From Perlucidibaca piscinae DSM 21586 (GTDB lineage: Bacteria; Pseudomonadota; Gammaproteobacteria; Pseudomonadales; Moraxellaceae): a stretch of 64,000 nucleotides of DNA. Each line of letters opens with the position of its first letter. Position 1 is the stretch's first letter. Of this stretch, positions 1-9,341 are shown one piece after another. A program made the position numbers and the translations under genes. The notes beneath the pieces are model-generated. The model did no database searches and was not told where the DNA came from. It saw only the letters and a list, made by a program, of their open reading frames with translations. Where the stretch lies: contig NZ_ATUE01000010.1 of the NCBI RefSeq assembly GCF_000420045.1, positions 17,847 to 81,846 on the forward strand. Reading direction: 5' to 3'.

Positions 1-1835
1 AGCTGCAATGCTGGCTGGAAGCGCTGGCCTCGCCCGAGGATGAGCCGCGCCTGCGTCTGGCGCTGGCGACTCCGGCGCTGGGGCGCAGCTGGCAGGCGCT
101 CGAGCGCTTGCGTCATGACGAGCGTGCCTGGGAAGACGAGGTCTCCGCCTGTCGCGAGCTGCAGCAGGTCTGGCGCCAGCAGGGCGTGCTGGCCGTGTTG
201 CGTGCCTGGCTGTTCCGCCACCAGGTGCCGGCCCGCCTGCTGTCAGCGCAGCAGGTCGATGGCGAACGCCAGCTCACCAACTTCCTGCATCTGGCCGAGT
301 TGCTGGCACAGGCTGAAACGCAGGTGCAGGGCGAGCAGGGTCTGGTGCGGCATGTGCGTAGCTGCCGCGAGGCGGCAGTGCAAGGTGCGCAGGATGACAC
401 CGTGCTGCGTCTGGAAAGCGATGCCGAGCGCATACGCATCGTCACCCTGCACCAGTCCAAGGGCCTGGAATATCCCGTCACCTGTCTGCCTTTCCTGGGC
501 CTGCCCGGCGCATCGGTGCGTGACTGGCTGCGCTATCACGATGCCGATGACCGCCGCGTGCTGGACCTGCAGCCGCAGGTGAAATCATTGCGGCCGGGCG
601 CCGTCGACGCTGCGGAGCGCCATCAGCGCGAGCAGTTGCAGGAGGACCTGCGCCTGGCCTATGTCGGCATGACGCGGCCGCAATCACTGCTCTGGCTGGC
701 CCTGCTGCCAGCCGCCGAGGGCACGAGCAAGTCGCAGGTGCTGCAGCGCAGTCCCTGGGCCTACTGGCTGGCCGGTGCCGCCAGCGTCAAGGCCGAGGAA
801 CTGCCCGCTTTGCTGACGGCGCTGCAGGCTGAGGTGCCGGGGCTGGTGTCGGTCCCCTGGCCTCTGCAGGGTGAGCCGGCGCCGGCCTGGCACGCCGAGG
901 CCGGTCCGGCGCTGCGTCCGGCCAGCCGCTTCGGCGGTCTGTCGGGGCGTGGCTGGCGCATTGCCAGCTACAGTGCCCTGCGCTTCATGGCGCTGACCGG
1001 GCATGGCCATGGTCTGGCCGAGGGCGTTACCGATGTCGCTTCGGTGCAGACCGCTGCCGACGACCGCTTTGCCGAGCAGGTTCTGGCCGAGCTGGCCGGA
1101 TTGCCGCGCGGTGCCGAGATCGGCACGTTCTGGCATGACCTGCTGGAGTGGGCGGCCGGGCAGGGCTTTGCCCGGGCAGCGGCAGACCCGGCCGGTATCG
1201 CCGACGAGGTGCGCCGGCGCTGCCAGCAGCGTGGCTGGGACGAGCAGACACGCCCCTTGACCGCCAGCCTTCAGCACTGGCTGGCCGCCGACATGGCCTT
1301 GCCGGGCGGTGGCCGGGTGGCCTTGCGCGATCTGGCCAGCTACCAGGCTGAACTGGAGTTCTGGTTTGCCGTGCAGGACAGCCGGGCCGAGGCCCTGGAT
1401 GCGGTGGTGCGTGCGCAGGTGCTGCCGGGGCTGCCGCGTCCGGTGCTGGAGGCACAGTCGCTCAACGGCCTTTTCAAGGGCTTCATGGACCTGGTGTTCC
1501 TGCATGACGGGCGCTACTACGTGGCTGACTACAAATCCAATCACCTCGGCGACAGTCCCTCCGACTACGCGTCCGAGCATTTGCGTGATGCCATCCTGAC
1601 GCATCGCTACGAGCTGCAGTACAGCCTGTATCTGCTGGCCCTGCACCGGCATCTGCAAGTACGTCTGCCGGACTATGACTATGACCGCCATGTCGGCGGC
1701 GCGGTCTATCTGTTCCTGCGCGGCTGGGGCGAGGCGGGACAGGGCGTCTTTGTCGACAGGCCGTCACGCCAGGTGATCGAGGCGCTGGATGCCTGCGTTC
1801 GCGGCAATGCCGCTCCGGCGGGAGCACAGGCATGA
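1..1835 (+). CDS. recB: RecB, exodeoxyribonuclease V beta subunit (5' truncated by window edge)
   Basis: C-terminal 610 residues of the RecBCD helicase/nuclease subunit that processes double-strand breaks for recombination. The frame is open to base 3, so the gene starts outside the window. Late superfamily-1 helicase motifs are visible (TLHQSKGLEYPV near nt 450-480; LAYVGMTRPQ near nt 655-685), followed by the RecB nuclease domain: GTFWHDLLEW, GFMDLVF and the catalytic DYKSN near nt 1530, then a QYSLYLLALHRHL stretch. The stop overlaps the recD start (ATGA), indicating translational coupling. recC would be expected upstream. Family assignment is firm. Confidence 0.95.
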   Translation, partial: LQCWLEALASPEDEPRLRLALATPALGRSWQALERLRHDERAWEDEVSACRELQQVWRQQGVLAVLRAWLFRHQVPARLLSAQQVDGERQLTNFLHLAELLAQAETQVQGEQGLVRHVRSCREAAVQGAQDDTVLRLESDAERIRIVTLHQSKGLEYPVTCLPFLGLPGASVRDWLRYHDADDRRVLDLQPQVKSLRPGAVDAAERHQREQLQEDLRLAYVGMTRPQSLLWLALLPAAEGTSKSQVLQRSPWAYWLAGAASVKAEELPALLTALQAEVPGLVSVPWPLQGEPAPAWHAEAGPALRPASRFGGLSGRGWRIASYSALRFMALTGHGHGLAEGVTDVASVQTAADDRFAEQVLAELAGLPRGAEIGTFWHDLLEWAAGQGFARAAADPAGIADEVRRRCQQRGWDEQTRPLTASLQHWLAADMALPGGGRVALRDLASYQAELEFWFAVQDSRAEALDAVVRAQVLPGLPRPVLEAQSLNGLFKGFMDLVFLHDGRYYVADYKSNHLGDSPSDYASEHLRDAILTHRYELQYSLYLLALHRHLQVRLPDYDYDRHVGGAVYLFLRGWGEAGQGVFVDRPSRQVIEALDACVRGNAAPAGAQA

Positions 1836-3841
1836 GCGACGTACGCCAGCAGGACCTGTTTCCGGCACCGGCACTCGCGCTGGATGATGACCTGCCCATG
1901 CCGTTGCCGCCGTGGCCGGCGCTGGCAGCCGGCCTGCTGCAGACAGGCGAACTGCGTCCGCTGGATGTCGCCCTGGTCGACAGCCTGTGCCGGCATGCGC
2001 GCGGCGTTTCGGTGCTGGCCTGTCTGTTGACGGCACTGACCAGCCGGCAACTGGGGCAGGGCCATGTCCGTCTCGCGCTGGAGCAGCTGCTGCAGGAGCC
2101 GCACCGGCAGCTCATGCATGCCGGCGCACTGGCCGTGCTGGATGATGCCCGTCGCCGGCGTGGCGGCGGCAGCTGGTCTGACCTGCTGCAGGACTGTGCC
2201 TGGCTGACCGCCAGTCCGCGGCGCGACACGTCGGCGCCGCTGGTATTGCAGGATAGTCATCTCTACCTGCGGCGCAGCTGGCAGGACGAAACGGCCGTGG
2301 CTGCCGCGTTGCGCCAGCGCCTGCAGCCGGTTCTGCCGTTGCCGGCATCGGCAGCCCTGGCTGCCTGGCTGGACGAGCTGTTTCCCCGCAAGTCTCAGCC
2401 AGCGGATGCGGCCACGCCGGCACCGGACTGGCAGAAGCTGGCCTGTGCCCTGGCCGTGCGCCAGCGTTTCACGGTGATCACGGGCGGGCCCGGTACCGGC
2501 AAGACCACCACCGTGCTCAAGCTGCTGGCGCTGCTGCAGCGCCAGGCCCTGGCGGCCGGCGGCGAGCCGCTGCGCATCCGTCTGGCGGCCCCGACCGGCA
2601 AGGCCGCTGCACGCCTCAACGAGACCCTGACCGGTGCAGTGGCCGCCTTGCCCGTTGCCGATGCCATCAAGGCGGTGATTCCGGTCGACGTGGCCACGGT
2701 GCATCGGCTGCTTGGTGCCCAGGGCGAGTCCCGGCGTTTTCGTCATCACGCCGGCAACCGGCTCGCGCTGGATGTGCTGGTCATTGACGAAGCCTCCATG
2801 CTGGATCTGGCCATGATGGCGGCGGTGCTGGCTGCACTGCCGGAATCGGCACGTCTGATCCTGCTCGGTGACAAGGATCAGCTGGCCTCGGTCGAGGCCG
2901 GTGCCGTGATGGGCGATCTCTGCGCCGGCGCCGTCGATGGCCGTTATGACCCGGCGCTGGCGAGCTGGCTGGGCGAAGTCAGCGGCGAGGATGTCTCGCC
3001 CTGGCAACGGTCCCCGGGCGCATCCGTCGAGGCGCTGGATCAGCACGTCATCATGCTGCGTCACAGCTATCGCTTTGCTGCCGATCGCGGCATCGGGCGA
3101 CTTGCGGCGGCCATGCAGGCGGGTGCGGCAGCCAGCCCCGGACAGCTGCAGGCGGCAGCGCCCGAGGTGGGCGAGTGCCTGCCCGACCAGCTGGCGCAGC
3201 CTTACGACGTCTATCGCCGCTGCCTGGCCGAGCGGCCGGACTCCGGCGATGAGGCCGCTCAGGCAGCCTGGCTGGAACGACTGTTCTCCGCCTTCGAGCG
3301 CTATCGCATCCTGGCTCCGTTCCGTCAGGGCGCGGATGGCGTCGCGGCGCTCAACGAGGCGCTCGACAGGCGCTGGGGGGGCGAGCATGCCGGCAGCTGG
3401 TATGCCGGTCGCCCGGTCATGGTGACCCGCAACGATGCGCGTCTGGGTCTGATGAACGGTGATGTCGGCCTGACCCTGTGGTCGTTGCCTCGCGATGGCG
3501 AGGAGCCACGCCTGCGCGTGGTCTTCCGGGATGCTGCCCGGCATGGGTGCTGGCGCTGGCTGCTGCCGGCGCGTCTGCCGGCGGTGGAGACGGTCTATGC
3601 CATGACCGTGCACAAGTCGCAGGGTTCGGAGTTCGAGCAGGTCACGCTGGTGCTGCCGGCCATCGGTCATGAGCGCCTGACGCGCGAGCTGGTGTATACC
3701 GCGCTGACGCGGGCGCGTCGGCGCTTTGATCTCTGTCCGGCCAATGAGGCCGTCTGGCTGACAGCACAGGCTCAAGTTACAGAGCGGGCTTCGGGTCTGG
3801 CACAATCGCTACGCGACGTAACACAAGACACGAGGTCTTGA
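1832..3841 (+). CDS. recD: RecD, exodeoxyribonuclease V alpha subunit
   Basis: 669-residue 5'-3' helicase subunit of RecBCD. Visible motifs: Walker A GGPGTGKTTT near residue 218, Walker B VIDEASMLD near 315, GDKDQLASVEAG just after, and the C-terminal UvrD-like motifs MTVHKSQGSEFEQV and ELVYTALTRARRRF. Length fits the proteobacterial family. The ATG overlaps the recB stop by four bases, so the two are one operon. About 100 bp of non-coding DNA follows, with a short inverted repeat at 3899-3921, before the next gene. Confidence 0.96.
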   Translation: MSDVRQQDLFPAPALALDDDLPMPLPPWPALAAGLLQTGELRPLDVALVDSLCRHARGVSVLACLLTALTSRQLGQGHVRLALEQLLQEPHRQLMHAGALAVLDDARRRRGGGSWSDLLQDCAWLTASPRRDTSAPLVLQDSHLYLRRSWQDETAVAAALRQRLQPVLPLPASAALAAWLDELFPRKSQPADAATPAPDWQKLACALAVRQRFTVITGGPGTGKTTTVLKLLALLQRQALAAGGEPLRIRLAAPTGKAAARLNETLTGAVAALPVADAIKAVIPVDVATVHRLLGAQGESRRFRHHAGNRLALDVLVIDEASMLDLAMMAAVLAALPESARLILLGDKDQLASVEAGAVMGDLCAGAVDGRYDPALASWLGEVSGEDVSPWQRSPGASVEALDQHVIMLRHSYRFAADRGIGRLAAAMQAGAAASPGQLQAAAPEVGECLPDQLAQPYDVYRRCLAERPDSGDEAAQAAWLERLFSAFERYRILAPFRQGADGVAALNEALDRRWGGEHAGSWYAGRPVMVTRNDARLGLMNGDVGLTLWSLPRDGEEPRLRVVFRDAARHGCWRWLLPARLPAVETVYAMTVHKSQGSEFEQVTLVLPAIGHERLTRELVYTALTRARRRFDLCPANEAVWLTAQAQVTERASGLAQSLRDVTQDTRS

Positions 3842-3972
3842 CCAAGCTGCGACGGAATGCGTAACCCGGCATAACAAAGGTCCGGCACGTTTGTCCTACC
3901 ATGCCCTGACGCAAGGCATGGCAGGCTGATCGACGTGACTCGGCCATGCCCGCAACAGGGCAGGGGAAAACA

Positions 3973-5724
3973 ATGCACGCATTCCGGACAACACCATGGG
4001 ACCGTATCGGTCGAGTCACGCTGCTCAGCTTGCTGCTGGCTGCCTGTGGTGGTGGCGGAGGCGGCGGTGGTGGGGGCGGCGGTGCCAGCTCAAGCTCAGC
4101 GCCAAGCACACCGGCCAGTCCGGTGAGCAGCAACAGCTTCAGCGTGACGGTGGCACCGGATGGCCAGTCCCGTGTCATCAATGCGCCCTGCGCCATCACC
4201 CAGAATCTCGGTGACGCCCGCAATGACGGCCTGCGCGTTGCCAAGGTCAGCTGGCTGCAGGTGGTCGAGCAGGATGCCTCCGCGCCGGATACGCGCCTCA
4301 CCGGTGGCAAGCCGCTTCGCGTGCGTGTCGATGTGCTGGCCAGCAAGTCAGGTGTCAGCCAGCCTGCCACGCGACAGCTTCAGGTGTTCAATCCGGCTAC
4401 CAGCAGCTGCACCACCATTACCCTGAATGCCCCTGCCACGGTACCGACCTCGGCCAACCAGGAAAACCTGAGCACGGCCTATGTCGCTGACATCGACGGC
4501 AGCCTGGTCAAGTCCGGCATGAGCATCGCCGTGGTCGTCGATGACAGCAGCGGACGCTCGGCGACCGAGGCCGATCGCACCTTCGCGGTTTTCACCCCGC
4601 GCGTGACCACGGCCACCACCCAGAACGTGCGCATCATTCCGCTCACCTTCCAGGGCCAGACCGCCAGTGTGCCGTCATCGGAGATCGTCAACGACCTGCT
4701 CGAGCGCATGTTCCCGATCACCACCGTGAATACGGTCGTCGGTGCTCCGGTGGCAATCGACAATCTCGCCACCAGCGTCGGCGGCCTGCTCTGCGCCGTG
4801 GGCAGCATCACCAGCAGCCTGGGCATCAATCTGCTGCCGAGCTGCAGCCCGGCGGTTGGCAGCGTCGACCTGTTCCGTGACGTGCTGGATCGCGTCAACG
4901 ACGTCTGTCTGTCGGTGAATGCCGGCAACAGCAATGCCCGAACCGCCACCAAGTGCATCGGCCTGCTGCCTGACAACATCATCTTCAAGGAGTCGCTGGA
5001 CCAGAACGGCACCTATGTCGGGCTGGCCTTTGTCGGCGGCATCACGCTGATCGCGCGTGACTTCACCACTGTCGATGTGTCCGCCTCCGGCCCGTACAAC
5101 GCCTCGCACTGGATGACCGACGATGCCGTCACCGTGGCACACGAGTTCGGCCACCTGATGGACCTCGATCATGCCAACTGCGGTGGTGCCCCGGGCCTGG
5201 ATCCCCGCCTGTACACCGACGGCCGTCTCGGCGGGGTCGCGGGCTATGACAACATTCGCGGCTTCTATTTCTCCGGTGCCTACCGCAACTTCGCGAACCA
5301 GCTCCTGTTCGCCGACGTCATGTCCTACTGCACCAAGGAATGGACGTCGGATCGCGGCTACCTGTCCATGCTCAACTACCTGGTGCCGGCAGCCGAAGTG
5401 CAGACCGCCAGTGCTGCCCGCGTCAGCGGCGGCGATGCCTCGCCGCGCTGGGTCAAGGCCTCCCGCCGCAACAACCAGTGGCAGCTGACGCCGGTGCCGT
5501 TCGTGCCCTCGACCCTGAGCGCCTCGGCACTGAGCGCCGAGCTGCAAACCGCGAACGGTACGGTCACCGTGCCGCTGCTCGCGCCCGAGCTGTCGCTGCC
5601 GCTGCCAGCCGCCGTCACGGACCGGGGGCCCTACTTCTTCAACCTCGCCGACCACGATGTCAGCAGCATTCGTCTGCTGCGCAACGGCAGCCTGCTGCAA
5701 GACGGCCTGACGCTTGCACCCTGA
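3973..5724 (+). CDS. Secreted zinc metalloprotease-like lipoprotein (metzincin-type motif)
   Basis: About 583 residues. The chosen ATG follows AGGGGAAA (3962-3969); an in-frame ATG at 3946 is possible but has a poorer site. The N-terminus is a lipoprotein signal (LLSLLLAAC) followed by a run of twelve glycines and a Ser/Pro/Thr linker, so the protein is probably anchored in the envelope. Residues about 390-400 read HEFGHLMDLDH, a HExxHxxxxxH zinc motif. About 57 residues downstream FADVMSYC resembles a metzincin Met-turn. The usual Gly of HExxHxxGxxH is Asp here. Substrate unknown; no close family named with confidence. Confidence 0.7.
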   Translation: MHAFRTTPWDRIGRVTLLSLLLAACGGGGGGGGGGGGASSSSAPSTPASPVSSNSFSVTVAPDGQSRVINAPCAITQNLGDARNDGLRVAKVSWLQVVEQDASAPDTRLTGGKPLRVRVDVLASKSGVSQPATRQLQVFNPATSSCTTITLNAPATVPTSANQENLSTAYVADIDGSLVKSGMSIAVVVDDSSGRSATEADRTFAVFTPRVTTATTQNVRIIPLTFQGQTASVPSSEIVNDLLERMFPITTVNTVVGAPVAIDNLATSVGGLLCAVGSITSSLGINLLPSCSPAVGSVDLFRDVLDRVNDVCLSVNAGNSNARTATKCIGLLPDNIIFKESLDQNGTYVGLAFVGGITLIARDFTTVDVSASGPYNASHWMTDDAVTVAHEFGHLMDLDHANCGGAPGLDPRLYTDGRLGGVAGYDNIRGFYFSGAYRNFANQLLFADVMSYCTKEWTSDRGYLSMLNYLVPAAEVQTASAARVSGGDASPRWVKASRRNNQWQLTPVPFVPSTLSASALSAELQTANGTVTVPLLAPELSLPLPAAVTDRGPYFFNLADHDVSSIRLLRNGSLLQDGLTLAP

Positions 5725-5917
5725 GCGTCTCCTGCAGGGCAGGGCTGCTGTGCCGGGTCGGACAGCAGCCGCCGAGCGCGGCAGTCAGTGCGCCCTCAGC
5801 CCTTGTCTTGCCTTGTCCGCTTGCAAAAGAGGGATGCCAATTTTCCGGCAACACGCTAGCCTAGGCCGATAAAGAACTGTCCATACAGGTCGGGTTCGCG
5901 TCACAGCCGGGGTTGCC

Positions 5918-7300
5918 ATGTCCTTGAAGCCACTTTCTCCTGCGGATCAACTGTTTCTCTGGCTGGAAAAGCGGCAGCAACCCATGCATGTCGCCGGCCT
6001 GCAGCTGTTCACCTTTCCCGAGGATGCCGGTCCGCGCTACATCCGTGACCTGGTCGAGGAGATGCGCAGCTTCAACACGCCGCAATCGCCCTTCAACAAG
6101 CGCCTGGTCAGCCGTTTCGGCCAGTACTTCTGGGAGGAGGATGACCAGTTCGATCTCGAACACCACTTCCGTCATCGCGCCCTGCCCAAGCCCGGTCGCA
6201 TCCGTGAGCTGCTGTCCTACGTGTCGTCGGCACACAGCAACCTCATGCACCGCGAACGCCCGCTCTGGGAAGTGCATCTGATCGAGGGCGTGCAGGGGCG
6301 CCGCTTCGCACTCTACAGCAAGGTGCATCACGCCATGTTCGATGGCATCGCCGCCATGCGCATGGGCAGTCGTGCCCTGACCACCGATCCGGACGAGCGC
6401 AACCTGCCGCCGATCTGGGCCATGCCGCCACGTCGTCGTCCGGCCGGTCTGCAGATTCCCAATCCGGTTGAAGTGGCCACCGGACTGGCACGCTTCACCG
6501 CCGGCATGAGCAAGCAGGTCGCGACCATGCCGGCCGTGCTCGGCGAAATTGCCAAGGTGGCGCGCAAGTCACGCCGTGATCCGAACTTCGTGTCCTTCTT
6601 CCAGGCGCCGCCCAGCCTGCTCAACAGCAAGATCACCGGCTCGCGACGCTTCGCGGCGCAAAGCTGGCCGATGGCGCGTTTCAAGGCGGTGGCCAAGGCC
6701 TTCGACTGCACGCTCAACGATGTGGTTCTGGCGGTTTGCGGCAGCGCCCTGCGCAACTATCTGATCAGCCAGCAGGCATTGCCCGACAAGCCCCTGATTG
6801 CCATGGTGCCGGTGTCGCTGCGTCGTGATGACAGTTCGGAAGGCAACCAGATCGCGATGATCCTGGCCAATCTGGGCACGGAAGTGGCCGATCCGGCCTT
6901 GCGTCTGAAGCGGGTGAAGGATTCGGTGCAGGAAGCGAAGAGCCGCTACAAGGCCATGAGCCCGGCGGAGATTCTGAATTACACGGCGCTCATGATGGCA
7001 CCGGCGGCGATCCAGCTGATGACCGGGCTGGCGCCCGGCCTGCAGCCGTTCAACGTGATCATTTCCAATGTGCCGGGCCCCAAGGAGCCGCTGTACTGGA
7101 ACGGGGCGCGCCTGACCGGCATGTATCCGGTATCGATTCCTGTCGATCAGGTCGCGCTCAACATCACGCTTACCAGTTACGTGGACCACCTGGAGTTCGG
7201 TTTGACGGCCTGCCGTCGAACCCTTCCCTCGATGCAGCGCCTTCTCGATTACCTCGAGCAAGGCCTTCGCGACCTCGAGGTTGCTGGCGATCTGCGCTGA
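5918..7300 (+). CDS. Wax ester synthase / acyl-CoA:diacylglycerol acyltransferase (WS/DGAT)
   Basis: 460 residues, the usual length of bacterial WS/DGAT enzymes that esterify acyl-CoA to fatty alcohols or diacylglycerol for storage lipid. The active-site motif HHAMFDG lies at residues 137-143. The opening LSPADQLFLWLE and the late VSNVPGP-like segment (IISNVPGPKEPLYW) are also typical. The N-terminal half binds acyl-CoA and the C-terminal half the acceptor. Its last 131 bp overlap the 3' end of the helicase gene on the other strand. It supports a lipid-accumulating lifestyle, consistent with the acyl-CoA synthetase and lipases elsewhere in the window. Confidence 0.93.
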   Translation: MSLKPLSPADQLFLWLEKRQQPMHVAGLQLFTFPEDAGPRYIRDLVEEMRSFNTPQSPFNKRLVSRFGQYFWEEDDQFDLEHHFRHRALPKPGRIRELLSYVSSAHSNLMHRERPLWEVHLIEGVQGRRFALYSKVHHAMFDGIAAMRMGSRALTTDPDERNLPPIWAMPPRRRPAGLQIPNPVEVATGLARFTAGMSKQVATMPAVLGEIAKVARKSRRDPNFVSFFQAPPSLLNSKITGSRRFAAQSWPMARFKAVAKAFDCTLNDVVLAVCGSALRNYLISQQALPDKPLIAMVPVSLRRDDSSEGNQIAMILANLGTEVADPALRLKRVKDSVQEAKSRYKAMSPAEILNYTALMMAPAAIQLMTGLAPGLQPFNVIISNVPGPKEPLYWNGARLTGMYPVSIPVDQVALNITLTSYVDHLEFGLTACRRTLPSMQRLLDYLEQGLRDLEVAGDLR

Positions 7301-9008
7301 AGCTGTCGCCACGCGGCGCCGGACGCGGGCCACCTTCGGTCCACGGACGCGTGTCGCGCGGGGCGGCATCGCTGCGCTGACGGAAGTCCTGCTGCGGGCG
7401 ACGATCGGCGCCCGGGCCGCCGCGACGGAAAGCCGGACGGTCACCCATCAGGGTCTTGCGGTCAAAGGCGCTGCGCTCGTGGGTGGCGACGCCGGCACGG
7501 TTGCCGATGGACTCGTCACTGCTGGGAGCGTTGTCCCACTGGCGTGATTCGCTGGCGCCGTAGTCACGGCGCGGGGCGCGATCTTCACGCGGAGCCGACA
7601 CGCTGAAACGGTCGCCGCGCGGGGCGAAGCGGTCAGCACGGCGCTGTTCGCGACGGCTGTCATCCTGACCCTGGCCGTAAGCGGCACGCGGGGCATCGTC
7701 ACGGCGCGGGTAACCGCCGTCGCGCTGGCCCTGGTAGCCGCCGTCACGGCGACCTTCCGGACGATTCTCGCCGAAGCCCTGGCCACGACGTTCGCTGAAG
7801 CCACGGCCGCTGCCGCCGCCATCGCGACGCGGACCACGGCTGGCGCCGTCACGGTCCTTGTACTTGGGTGCCGGGCGCGGTTCCATGCCGGGGATGGTCA
7901 GTTCCGGAATGCTGTTGCCGGTGTAGGCGGCGAGGCGCTGCAGCTTGCCGCGGTCACGACGGTTGACCAGGCTGATGGCGGTGCCGTCACGACCGGCGCG
8001 GCCGGTGCGGCCGATGCGGTGCACGTAGTCTTCCAGCACCATCGGCAGGTCGAAGTTGAACACGTGGCTGATGCCGGCGACATCGATGCCGCGAGCGGCC
8101 ACGTCGGTGGCGACCAGGCACTTGACCTGACCATCCTTGAGTGCGCGCAGGGTGCGGTTGCGCGCCGGCTGCTTCATGTCGCCGTGCAGGGCGGCGGTTT
8201 GCACGCCGAAGCCGCTCAGCTCCATGGACAGCTCTTCCGCGTCACGGCGGGTGGCGGTGAACACCACCGACTGGTTGACTTCGGGCGCCGCCAGCAGCTT
8301 GAGCAGGATGGCCTTCTTGTGCTCGATGTCGTCACAGAAGTACAGGCTCTGGGTGATGTTCTCGTGCTTGGTCTTCTGCGAGGTGACGGAAATCCGTTCC
8401 GGATTGTTCATCACGTTCTCGGCCAGGGTGGCAATGCGATCTTCCAGGGTCGCCGAGAACAGCAGGGTCTGACGGTCTTCCGGCGCGCGCGAGGCGATCA
8501 GCTCGACGTCCTCGATGAAGCCGAGGTCGAGCATGCGGTCGGCTTCGTCGAGCACCAGCACCTCGACGCGCTCCAGGCTGATCTGGCCGCGGTTCATCAG
8601 GTCGAGCAGGCGACCCGGGGTGGCCACCATGACGTCCACCGGACGCTGCAGCGTGCGCTGCTGCTGCTGGTAGTTCATGCCACCGAGGATGCTGGTGGTG
8701 TAGATGCGCAGGCGCTTGCCATAGTTGCGGGCAGCGGTTTCGACCTGGCGGGCGAGTTCGCGCGTCGGGGTCAGAACCAGGATGCGCGGGCCCTTGCCCT
8801 TGCCGCCCGGCGTCTGGGTGATGCGATGAAGGCTGGGCAGCAGGAAGGCTGCGGTCTTGCCGGTGCCGGTCTGGGCCGAGGCCATCACGTCACGGCCGGT
8901 CAGGGCAACAGGGATGGCCTGGGCCTGGATGGCGCTGGGTTCGGTGTAGCCGGCTTCGTTGAGGGCGGCCAAAAGGGCATCATGCAGCTTGAGGTCTGCA
9001 AAAGTCAT
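7170..9008 (-). CDS. DEAD-box ATP-dependent RNA helicase with RG-rich tail
   Basis: 612 residues from the ATG at 9008, where conserved sequence begins (MTFADLKLHDALLAAL); upstream in-frame codons are not family-like. Motifs in order: Q motif (PSAIQAQAIP), AQTGTGKT, PTRELARQVE, DEAD in VLDEADRMLDLGF, SATLEDR, ARGIDVAG and HRIGRTGRAGR. The core ends near residue 380. The remaining 230 residues are low complexity, rich in Arg, Gly, Asp and Gln, a typical RNA-binding tail of RhlE-like helicases. The tail ends inside the convergent acyltransferase gene. RhlE-like is the best fit; DeaD-like is not excluded. Confidence 0.93.
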   Translation of the reverse strand: MTFADLKLHDALLAALNEAGYTEPSAIQAQAIPVALTGRDVMASAQTGTGKTAAFLLPSLHRITQTPGGKGKGPRILVLTPTRELARQVETAARNYGKRLRIYTTSILGGMNYQQQQRTLQRPVDVMVATPGRLLDLMNRGQISLERVEVLVLDEADRMLDLGFIEDVELIASRAPEDRQTLLFSATLEDRIATLAENVMNNPERISVTSQKTKHENITQSLYFCDDIEHKKAILLKLLAAPEVNQSVVFTATRRDAEELSMELSGFGVQTAALHGDMKQPARNRTLRALKDGQVKCLVATDVAARGIDVAGISHVFNFDLPMVLEDYVHRIGRTGRAGRDGTAISLVNRRDRGKLQRLAAYTGNSIPELTIPGMEPRPAPKYKDRDGASRGPRRDGGGSGRGFSERRGQGFGENRPEGRRDGGYQGQRDGGYPRRDDAPRAAYGQGQDDSRREQRRADRFAPRGDRFSVSAPREDRAPRRDYGASESRQWDNAPSSDESIGNRAGVATHERSAFDRKTLMGDRPAFRRGGPGADRRPQQDFRQRSDAAPRDTRPWTEGGPRPAPRGDSFSADRQQPRGREGLARGNREGAASREGFDGRPSNRTPGGPRNW

Positions 9009-9341
9009 GGACACAAGTCTATCCTCGCGGGTCTGCCCGCGGATGTGAGTAGTAAACAGCTGACCGACGGATTCGGTGTGGGCTGACGGTAATATCGTCG
9101 CCAACCAACCAGAGAGACTGCGAGGAGGTCTTGAGAGTGACCAGGGCAGTACTTAAAAAGGCAGGCACGATGGGCCGCTAGCTGCGGCGGGGCGAAGTAT
9201 AGAGATCTGCTGCCTGAAAAGCGAGCGTTGTTTTCAGTGCGGTGGCCATCCGATGAACGGTCATTGCGAATTCGATCAAAAATGGTACATTAGTACCACA
9301 TTAAAACGACACATCATCTGTCACGGCACGAGGGGAAAGGC
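9009..9341. other. Divergent intergenic region between helicase and SDR genes
   Basis: 333 bp without a credible gene. On the minus strand the helicase leader holds a 6-bp GC hairpin (CGCGGG/CCCGCG, 9026-9041) 18 nt before the ATG, and a TATACT-like -10 box near 9200. On the plus strand the SDR gene has TTGCGA (9264-9269) and TACATT (9286-9291) with 16 bp between, overlapped by a perfect inverted repeat listed separately. Promoters are inferred by eye. Confidence 0.5.
9283..9298 (+). promoter_or_regulatory. Candidate repressor operator in SDR promoter
   Basis: Perfect inverted repeat TGGTAC-ATTA-GTACCA overlapping the inferred -10 element (9286-9291), 44 bp before the SDR start codon. The position suits a repressor operator. 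The protein that binds it is unknown; no regulator gene is directly adjacent. Confidence 0.5.

Noticed and set aside
684..1691. 335-codon minus-strand open frame inside recB
   Set aside because: Shadow of the recB frame in GC-rich DNA; composition is Gln/Arg/His-rich without domains.
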